The notes below the pieces were generated by a model. The model was not told the origin of the DNA and searched no databases. It was given only the letters and a program-made list of their open reading frames with translations. From assembly GCA_035701265.1 (NCBI GenBank), contig DASSNU010000010.1, positions 62,001-126,000 of the forward strand: a DNA stretch of 64,000 nt, in the 5' to 3' direction. Both the position numbers and the translations under genes were made by a program. This DNA is from DASSNU01 sp035701265 (GTDB taxonomy: Bacteria; Gemmatimonadota; Gemmatimonadetes; Gemmatimonadales; Gemmatimonadaceae). Below, piece after piece: positions 58,178-64,000 of the stretch (position 1 is its first letter; every line of letters begins with the position of its first letter).

Positions 58178-60769
58178 ATGGCGCAACGTCAGACCTTGCC
58201 TGTTCTCCCGCTCCGCGGTACGGCGATCTTTCCGGGCATCACCGCCCCGATCGCCGCCGGGCGGCCGAGCACGTTGCGCGCGATCGAGGCGGCGTTGAAG
58301 GGAGACCGAACGGTCTTCGCCGTCGCCCAGCGTGACAACGCCGACGAAGCCACCGCCGACAACCTGTACTCGATGGGCGTCATCGCCCGCATCGGGCAGG
58401 TGCAGCGCGGGCTTGGCGGCGTGCAGCTCCTGCTGCAAGGGGAGCAACGCGCGACCGCGCTGCAGTACACGCCCATCGACAACTATCTCAGCGCCGTCGT
58501 CGTGCCGGTGGCGGAGATGATGCCCACCAACGAGCACGACGCCGCCTTCGAGGCGCTGCACAAGGAAACGCGCGAGCGCGCCGCCGAGTTGGGAGAAAAG
58601 CGCGGCCTTCCCGAAGAAGTCGTGCACCAGGTGCTCGACTCCGTGGAGGAGCCCGGGCGCTTTGCCGATCTCGTGGCCGGTTACATCGAGCTCTCCGTGC
58701 CGGAAAAGCAGGGACTGCTCGAGACGCTGAACGTGGAGGAGCGGTTGCGCCGCGTCCTGGTGCACGTGCAGCGGCAGATCGGGCTGCTCGAGGCGCAGGA
58801 AGAGATCAAGTCGCAGGTGCAGGAGGAGTTGGGACAGCGCCAGCGCGAGATGTACCTGCGCGAGCAGATGAAGGCCATCCAGAAGGAGCTGGGGGAGGAC
58901 GACCAGACGCGCGAGATCGAGCAGCTCCGCGAGAAGCTCAACGCGCTCGATCTCCCCAAGGTGGCGCGGCAGGAAGTGGAGCGCGAGCTGGGGCGGCTGG
59001 AGCGCGCGGGGCGCGAATCCATGGAAGCGCAGGTGATTCGCACGTATCTCGAGTGGATCGCCGAGCTGCCGTGGAACACGCGCTCCGACGACAATCTCGA
59101 TCTCAACCACGCCAAGGTGGTGCTGGATGAGGACCACTACGGGCTTCCCGACGTGAAGGATCGCGTGCTCGAGTTTCTGGCGGTTCGCGAGCTCAAGGCG
59201 CGCGAGATGGCGGAGGAAGTGAGCAAGACCGGCGAGGTGCCGGCCGCGCGGCTGCGCGAGCGGCGCGAGGATGCGGTGCCATCGCTCGCCGTGGGGGAGA
59301 ACGACGAGGACCGGCAGATCACCGACGAGAAGGAGGCGAAGGCCCGCGCGATGGCCAAGGGACCGATCCTCCTGTTCGTGGGCCCGCCCGGCGTGGGGAA
59401 GACGTCCATCGCCAAGTCGGTGGCGCGTGCGCTCGGGCGCGAGTACGTGCGCGTGTCGCTGGGCGGCGCGCGCGACGAAGCGGACATCCGCGGTCACCGT
59501 CGCACGTACGTCGGCGCCATGCCCGGGCGCATCATTCAGGGAATGAAGCAGGCAGGGAGAAAGAACCCGGTCTTCCTGCTGGACGAGGTGGACAAGCTGG
59601 GCGTCTCCTTCCAGGGCGATCCGTCGAGCGCGCTGCTCGAGGTGCTCGACCCCGCACAGAACGACACGTTCACCGATCATTACCTGAACGTGCCGTTCGA
59701 TCTGAGCGAGGTGCTGTTCATCGCCACGGCCAACTTCATCCAGCACATCCCCGGGCCGTTGCTCGACCGGATGGAGGTGGTGGAGTTCGCCGGATACACC
59801 GAGCGCGAGAAGGCGGAGATCGCGCGCAAGTATCTCATTCCGCGGCAGCTCGACAGCGCGGGGCTGGCGGACAAGGGGGTGACGTTCACCGACGATGCGC
59901 TCGCGGCGATCATCTCGAAGTACACGCGCGAGAGCGGAGTGCGGCAGCTCGAGCGGCAGGTGGGCGCGGTGGCGCGCAAGATCGCGCGGCGGATCGCCGC
60001 CTCGGAGGCGGTGAACCTGTCGGTGGGTCCGGAGGACGTGCGCGAGCTGCTCGGACGTCCCAAGGTGCACCCGGAGCGGGCCGCGGAGGAGAACGAGATC
60101 GGCGTGGCGACGGGGATGTACTACACGCCGGCCGGGGGCGACATCATGTTCGTCGAGGCAGCGATCCGCCGCCTGCACGGCGCGCGTTCCACCGACTCCG
60201 GCACGCAGGTGGAAGGGTTGGGGAACGTGTCGCTCATCCTCACCGGGCAGTTGGGCGACGTGATGAAGGAATCGGCGCGCGCCGCGCTCACGTACGCGGC
60301 CACCCACGCGTCCGCGCTCTCCATCCCCGAGGATCGGCTCGGGAGCATCGAGGTCCACATTCACGTGCCGGCGGGAGCGATTCCCAAGGACGGCCCCTCC
60401 GCCGGCGTCACCATGGCCACCGCGCTCGTCTCGGCGATGGCCGGCCGGCCGGTGCGCCGCGACGTCGCGATGACGGGGGAAATCACCCTGCGCGGCCGCG
60501 TGCTCCCGATCGGCGGCGTGAAGGAGAAAGTGCTCGGCGCGCACCGCGCCGGAATCACCACCATCATCCTTCCCAAGGAAAACGAGGCGGACATGGAAGA
60601 CATTCCGGAAGACGTGCGCGAGCAGCTCACCTTCCACTGCGTGAGCACGCTGGACGAGGTGTTCGCGCTGGCGCTGCTCCCGCCTCCCCCCACGCAGCAG
60701 CGGGTGCAGCCGTCCATCATGGAGGAAGAAGAGGCGACGGTGGGCGCTGGGAGCGGAGCGCGCGCGTGA
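58178..60769 (+). CDS. lon: ATP-dependent protease Lon (LonA type)
   Basis: 863 aa. N-terminal substrate domain (LPVLPLRGTAIFPGITAPIA), coiled-coil region (EEIKSQVQEELGQRQREMYL-REQMKAIQKELGEDDQ), AAA+ module with Walker A GPPGVGKTSIAKSVARAL, the LonA signature SLGGARDEADIRGHRRTYVG-AMPGRI and Walker B LLDEVDKLG. Then the proteolytic domain with the Ser-Lys dyad in KDGPSAGVTMATALVSAMAG and GGVKEKVLGAHRAGI. Length is above the ~780-800 aa of E. coli Lon mainly through an insertion around residues 345-390 (EVSKTGEVPAARLRERREDA) in the AAA+ entrance. Its final bases overlap the downstream lipoprotein gene (GTGA). Confidence 0.97.
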   Translation: MAQRQTLPVLPLRGTAIFPGITAPIAAGRPSTLRAIEAALKGDRTVFAVAQRDNADEATADNLYSMGVIARIGQVQRGLGGVQLLLQGEQRATALQYTPIDNYLSAVVVPVAEMMPTNEHDAAFEALHKETRERAAELGEKRGLPEEVVHQVLDSVEEPGRFADLVAGYIELSVPEKQGLLETLNVEERLRRVLVHVQRQIGLLEAQEEIKSQVQEELGQRQREMYLREQMKAIQKELGEDDQTREIEQLREKLNALDLPKVARQEVERELGRLERAGRESMEAQVIRTYLEWIAELPWNTRSDDNLDLNHAKVVLDEDHYGLPDVKDRVLEFLAVRELKAREMAEEVSKTGEVPAARLRERREDAVPSLAVGENDEDRQITDEKEAKARAMAKGPILLFVGPPGVGKTSIAKSVARALGREYVRVSLGGARDEADIRGHRRTYVGAMPGRIIQGMKQAGRKNPVFLLDEVDKLGVSFQGDPSSALLEVLDPAQNDTFTDHYLNVPFDLSEVLFIATANFIQHIPGPLLDRMEVVEFAGYTEREKAEIARKYLIPRQLDSAGLADKGVTFTDDALAAIISKYTRESGVRQLERQVGAVARKIARRIAASEAVNLSVGPEDVRELLGRPKVHPERAAEENEIGVATGMYYTPAGGDIMFVEAAIRRLHGARSTDSGTQVEGLGNVSLILTGQLGDVMKESARAALTYAATHASALSIPEDRLGSIEVHIHVPAGAIPKDGPSAGVTMATALVSAMAGRPVRRDVAMTGEITLRGRVLPIGGVKEKVLGAHRAGITTIILPKENEADMEDIPEDVREQLTFHCVSTLDEVFALALLPPPPTQQRVQPSIMEEEEATVGAGSGARA

Positions 60770-61326
60770 GCGCGCTCCGCACAGCGGCGCTCGCCGCCGC
60801 CGTCGCGGCCGCGCTGATCGCAGTGGCGTGTGGTGGTGGCGGCGATGCGAGCCGCACCGAGACGAACGCCACGGCCGCCGACACGCTGGGGCTGCGCGAG
60901 GTGCACCCGGGGGACGTCGTCATCACCACCACCAACGGCGAGGTATCGCTCGGGCTCGTTGGCGATTCGGTGCTGATGGGGCTCTCCGAGAAGGCCTTGC
61001 GCGAGATACGCGAGAGCACGGACACCACGGATCTCCAGACGCAGAGCGGATTCGGCGCGTGGATCGAGCGGAAGGTGAAGGGCGCGGTGCGGCGCGGCCT
61101 CTCCTACCACATCGCGTATCCGCTCGACGACGTGGAAGACGTTCGCTACGAGAACGGTGCGATCCGCTTCGACCTGCGCGACGAGAAGACCTTCTCGTTC
61201 GACGACGTGAAGGTGAACGACAAACAGCCGGTGCTGGAGGCGTTCCCGCCCGCGGACGCCGCGCGGTTCGTGGCGGCGGTCAAGGCGCGCAAGTCGAGCC
61301 AGCGCACGGCGCAAGCGGCGGAGTAG
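60766..61326 (+). CDS. Probable lipoprotein
   Basis: 186 aa starting at GTG 60766, which overlaps the lon stop. N-terminal signal with lipobox-like LIAVACG (Cys22) and a Gly-rich start to the mature part. The core (about 45-170) is a mixed alpha/beta domain: VHPGDVVITTTNGEVSLGLV-GDSVLMGLSEKALREIRES and later ENGAIRFDLRDEKTFSFDDV, resembling small periplasmic beta-rich lipoproteins. No family recognised. Translational coupling to lon links it to envelope or protein quality control. Confidence 0.78.
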   Translation: MSALRTAALAAAVAAALIAVACGGGGDASRTETNATAADTLGLREVHPGDVVITTTNGEVSLGLVGDSVLMGLSEKALREIRESTDTTDLQTQSGFGAWIERKVKGAVRRGLSYHIAYPLDDVEDVRYENGAIRFDLRDEKTFSFDDVKVNDKQPVLEAFPPADAARFVAAVKARKSSQRTAQAAE

Positions 61327-61352
61327 ACGGCTGTCGCGGCACCCGATGTGGT

Positions 61353-61385
61353 CAGGCACCGGCGCGCCCAGCGCGCCGGTGCCTG
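61353..61385. terminator. Strong bidirectional terminator-like hairpin
   Basis: CAGGCACCGGCGCGC-CCA-GCGCGCCGGTGCCTG is a perfect 15-bp stem with a 3-base loop, between the convergent lipoprotein and PBP1a genes. No U-run. Confidence 0.65.
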
Positions 61386-61458
61386 CTCGTACGGCACGTC
61401 ATGATCGCCATCCGACAGTGCGCGCCTCGCGTCCATGCTGCTCACGAGGTCGCGGTCG

Positions 61459-63591
61459 CTACTGCGCGATCGGACCCCAGCGAAAGATCGACCAGGGATC
61501 GAAGCGGAGCCACGACGGCTCCGTGCCGGCAATGAAGTACTCCGTGTAGCGGCGATCGGGGGGCGTCAGGTCGTCGGCCAGCAGCCCAGTTGCGCGATCC
61601 AGCTCCGCGGTCACGAGCCCGGCCGGGGGCTCCCACGTCCCGCTCGCGCGATCGCGGTAGTACTGCCCGATGATCGTGCCCCAGATGGGCGCCGCGAGCG
61701 ATCCGCCCCCACCGCGCGTGGTGATCGTCACCGGCCGGTCCAACCCCACCCACACCCCGGCCACGAGCTCGGGCGTGAGCCCCACGAACCACGCGTCCGT
61801 GTTGTCGTTGGTCGTACCGGTCTTGCCGGCGACGGGCACGCGCTCCGGCACGTAGCGGCGCACCGTGGTGGCCGTGCCGCGCTCCACCACGTCGCGCATC
61901 ATGTCGCGCACGATGAACGCCACGCGCGGATCCATCACGAAGCTCGGCGCCTGGCGCGCCTGCGAGAACAGGACGCGCCCCGCGCGATCTTCCACGCGCC
62001 GGATGAACCGCGGCTCCGCGCGCGCGCCCAGATTGGCGAACGTGGTGTACGCCGTCACCAGATCGAGCGGGCGCACCGCGGATGCGCCGATGGCGCTCGA
62101 TGGCACCGGCGCCATGGGGGTGGTGATCCCCATGCGGCGCGCCAGCGAGGCAATGCTGTCGATGCCAAGCTGGAGGCCGAGCTGCACGGCCACCGTGTTG
62201 CGCGACAGCGTGAGCGCCGTGCGCAACGTCATCGCCCCCAGAAACTGATCGTCGGCGTTGCTCGGCTCGTAGAGCGTGCTGTCCGGCAGCAGAATGGCGA
62301 GCGCCGTGTCGGCCTCCATGGCGTTCGCCGGAATGCTGTCGCGGATGGCGGCGGAATAGACGATCGGCTTGATGGCGGAGCCGGGCTGTCGCAGCGCGAA
62401 CGCGGCCCGGTCGAACTGCGACTCGCCGTAGTCGCGCCCGCCAACGTACGCCAGGATGTCTCCGCTCGCGGCGTCCATCACGATCGCCGCGCCTTGCAGG
62501 TAGTCCGTCCGCCCGCGCGCGTGATGCGCGAAGGTGATGTGCGGATAGCCCGGGCGCGCCTCGATGGCGTCCAGTCCCTCGCGCAACGCGTCCACCGACA
62601 AGCGCTGCAGCTCGGGATCGATGGTGGTGTAGATGCGGTAGCCGCCGTCCTCCACCGGAATCCCGGCGCGCTCGGCCTGCTTGCGCACCAGCTCCACCAG
62701 ATACGGCGCCGGCGCGGACATCCCCATGTTGGGCGCGGTGACGATCGGCTCGCGCTTGGCAGCCGCCGCCTGCGCCGGCGTGATGTACTTCTGCTCGGCC
62801 ATGAGGTCGAGCACCAGATTGCGCCGCTCGCGATTGCGGTCCGGATGCGCGATGGGATCGTAGATGGCCGGCCCCTTGGGGAGCGAGGCCAGGCTGGCCG
62901 CCTCGGCGAGCGTGAGCTTGGCCGCCGGCTTTCCGAAGTAGTGGCGCGCAGCGGACTCGATGCCGAACCACCCGTGGCCGAAGGAGATCTGGTTGAGGAA
63001 CGCCTCGAGGATCTGCTCCTTGGTGTAGTGCTTCTCCATCTCGCGCGCGGCCTGCTGCTCACGCAGCTTGCGCGCGATGCTCCGATCGCGACGATTCACC
63101 AGATCGGGGTGCATGTTCCCCACCACGAGCTGCGTGATGGTGCTCGCGCCGCGCGGGTCGCCCATCACGGCATCCTTGAGCGCGGCGGCGATGCCGACCA
63201 CGTCCACGCCGTCGTGCTCGTAGAAGCGCTTGTCCTCCACGGCAATGAACGCCTGCGGCACGAAGCGCGGGATGGTCTTGATGGAGATGCTCGTCCGCCA
63301 CTCCTTGCCGATCTCGCCAATCAGCGAGCTGTCGCGGGCGAAGACGAGCGTGGACTGCGCCGGCTGGATGAGCTGCCAGGCCTCGCCGGTCCCCGCGCCC
63401 TGCTCCGTCCCTTCGCCCTGCTGCGCGACGACCGGTGCGACGAGCGGCGGCGCCGCGACGGTCACGGTGGCCGCGACGGCGAGCCCCAGGCCGGCGGCCA
63501 GGGCGCGCGCGCGCGACGAGGCGCGTCCGGCGACCAGCGATCGCCGCCGCGCTGCGGATATGGCTTTTGTGGTGAACACGAGCTGTCCCAT
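61459..63591 (-). CDS. Class A penicillin-binding protein (PBP1a-type glycosyltransferase/transpeptidase)
   Basis: 710 aa from ATG 63591. N-terminal signal-anchor-like segment (about 28-58, ARALAAGLGLAVAATVTVAAPPLVAPVVA). Glycosyltransferase family 51 domain with EDKRFYEHDGVDVVGIAAAL, GASTITQLVVGNMHP, EQILEAFLNQISFGHGWFGI and RRNLVLDLM. Transpeptidase domain with SxxK in GSAIKPIVYSAAI, SRN in LTLSRNTVAVQLG, and KTGT in VAGKTGTTNDNTDAWFVG. It polymerises and cross-links peptidoglycan at the cytoplasmic membrane. STITQLVVGNMHP replaces the usual GGSTITQQLAKNL. The start lies 7 bases after TAGTTT, so translation is probably leaderless. Confidence 0.95.
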   Translation of the reverse strand: MGQLVFTTKAISAARRRSLVAGRASSRARALAAGLGLAVAATVTVAAPPLVAPVVAQQGEGTEQGAGTGEAWQLIQPAQSTLVFARDSSLIGEIGKEWRTSISIKTIPRFVPQAFIAVEDKRFYEHDGVDVVGIAAALKDAVMGDPRGASTITQLVVGNMHPDLVNRRDRSIARKLREQQAAREMEKHYTKEQILEAFLNQISFGHGWFGIESAARHYFGKPAAKLTLAEAASLASLPKGPAIYDPIAHPDRNRERRNLVLDLMAEQKYITPAQAAAAKREPIVTAPNMGMSAPAPYLVELVRKQAERAGIPVEDGGYRIYTTIDPELQRLSVDALREGLDAIEARPGYPHITFAHHARGRTDYLQGAAIVMDAASGDILAYVGGRDYGESQFDRAAFALRQPGSAIKPIVYSAAIRDSIPANAMEADTALAILLPDSTLYEPSNADDQFLGAMTLRTALTLSRNTVAVQLGLQLGIDSIASLARRMGITTPMAPVPSSAIGASAVRPLDLVTAYTTFANLGARAEPRFIRRVEDRAGRVLFSQARQAPSFVMDPRVAFIVRDMMRDVVERGTATTVRRYVPERVPVAGKTGTTNDNTDAWFVGLTPELVAGVWVGLDRPVTITTRGGGGSLAAPIWGTIIGQYYRDRASGTWEPPAGLVTAELDRATGLLADDLTPPDRRYTEYFIAGTEPSWLRFDPWSIFRWGPIAQ

Positions 63592-63604
63592 CCCCGTCAA
63601 ACTA
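63592..63604 (-). promoter_or_regulatory. Predicted leaderless -10 box for the PBP1a gene
   Basis: TAGTTT (63604-63599, minus strand) ends exactly 7 bases before ATG 63591. The -35 region is G-rich and unconvincing. Confidence 0.5.
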
Positions 63605-63724
63605 GCCGATCAGAGGGTTCCTACCCCGCCATGAGCGGAAGGTGCGCGCGCCGCGCTCCATCCACAACGACGCGCATCACACGAATCCGGCACGACGCCC
63701 CTCGCCCGTCGTCTCCCGCCCCCC

Positions 63725-63736
63725 TATTCTTCCCCC
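63725..63736 (+). promoter_or_regulatory. Predicted leaderless -10 box for the nitrilase-family gene
   Basis: TATTCT (63725-63730) is followed by six pyrimidines (TCCCCC) and then ATG 63737. No ribosome site is possible in this spacer, which supports leaderless translation. Confidence 0.55.
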
Positions 63737-64000
63737 ATGCCGCCACTCGTCCGCCTGGCGCTCGCCCAGGTGAAGCCGCGCAAAGCGGAGTACCGCGCCA
63801 ACCTGGAGCGCATCGGCGCGCTGTTCGGCCAGCTCGACGCGCTCGAGGAACGCCCCCAGCTCCTGCACCTCCCCGAGACGGCGCTCACCGGCTACTTCCT
63901 GGAAGGCGGGGTGCGCGAGAGCGCGGTGAGCGCCGCTACGCTCGCGCACGACCTGGCGGAGATGTACGAGCGGGCGGTACGCGCCCCGCGCACGCTCGAC
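63737..64000 (+). CDS. Carbon-nitrogen hydrolase (nitrilase family), 5' part only
   Basis: First 88 codons of a gene cut by the right edge. LVRLALAQVKPRKAEYRANLERIGALF is the usual nitrilase-superfamily start, and LLHLPETALTGYFLEGG carries the catalytic Glu in the LPE(T/L)xxTGY motif; the Lys and Cys of the Glu-Lys-Cys triad lie beyond the window. Members include NAD synthetase glutaminase domains, omega-amidases and beta-ureidopropionase. Which one cannot be told from this part. Divergent from PBP1a. Confidence 0.85.
   Translation, partial: MPPLVRLALAQVKPRKAEYRANLERIGALFGQLDALEERPQLLHLPETALTGYFLEGGVRESAVSAATLAHDLAEMYERAVRAPRTLD

Noticed and set aside
1..64000. tRNA, rRNA, CRISPR array, insertion sequence or prophage
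   Set aside because: No cloverleaf arms, rRNA landmarks, repeat-spacer series, transposase or phage structural genes recognised by eye. A covariance-model tRNA scan would be decisive.

Overview
The window is a stretch of bacterial chromosome of very high G+C (around 70% by eye), densely coding on both strands and with no rRNA, tRNA, insertion sequence, prophage or CRISPR that I could recognise. The gene content is that of a diderm heterotroph: TonB receptor, beta-barrel porin, class A penicillin-binding protein, O-antigen-ligase-type membrane protein, ECF sigma factor, paired Ser/Thr kinases, Lon, two-subunit 2-oxoacid:ferredoxin oxidoreductase. The mix, the codon use and several secreted proteins of a Gemmatimonadota style suggest Gemmatimonadota (Gemmatimonadaceae-like). 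That assignment is inference, not proof.

Layout. 0-12 kb: TonB receptor, small membrane protein, IspH, LD-carboxypeptidase, thioesterase/DinB pair, a three-gene unit (phosphate-binding-like periplasmic protein, porin, chemotaxis receptor) and an alcohol dehydrogenase. 12-21 kb: O-antigen-ligase-like protein, an AT-hook/H1-like basic protein, CGNR regulator, TetR + ECF sigma pair, a DEAH helicase with an Arg/Gly tail, and a secreted Pro-rich protein. 20.5-25 kb: CDF and P-type metal exporters, phosphofructokinase, and between 24466 and 24702 a SelW/Rdx-type selenoprotein gene with an in-frame UGA and a SECIS-like hairpin. 25-34 kb: pseudopilin, DEAD helicase, Spy/CpxP-like protein, an aconitase-superfamily enzyme with a swivel-first architecture, alpha/beta hydrolase, DUF4015-like glycosidase. 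34.5-41 kb: a gas vesicle operon read right to left (histidine kinase, gvpF, gvpG, gvpL/F, a gvpS-gvpK fusion, gvpJ, gvpA). 41-48 kb: Gfo/Idh + GMC oxidoreductases, BlaI/M56 protease pair, a nucleotidyltransferase toxin-like pair, and a duplicated membrane protein. 48-58 kb: M14 peptidase, KorA/KorB and two tandem kinases. 58-64 kb: Lon, lipoprotein, PBP1a, and the start of a nitrilase-family gene.

The strongest unexpected signals are (1) the selenoprotein, which conventional gene calling would miss or truncate; (2) the gas vesicle operon headed by a PAS/GAF histidine kinase one base upstream of gvpF, with gvpS and gvpK fused and gvpA last; and (3) a recurrent promoter architecture in which a TANNNT -10 box lies 6-8 bases before the start codon, so that many genes (tetR, CDF, GMC oxidoreductase, DUF4015, PBP1a, nitrilase, the toxin-partner gene) appear to be leaderless, and two others (LD-carboxypeptidase, O-antigen ligase) are preceded by a leaderless mini-ORF whose stop overlaps their start.
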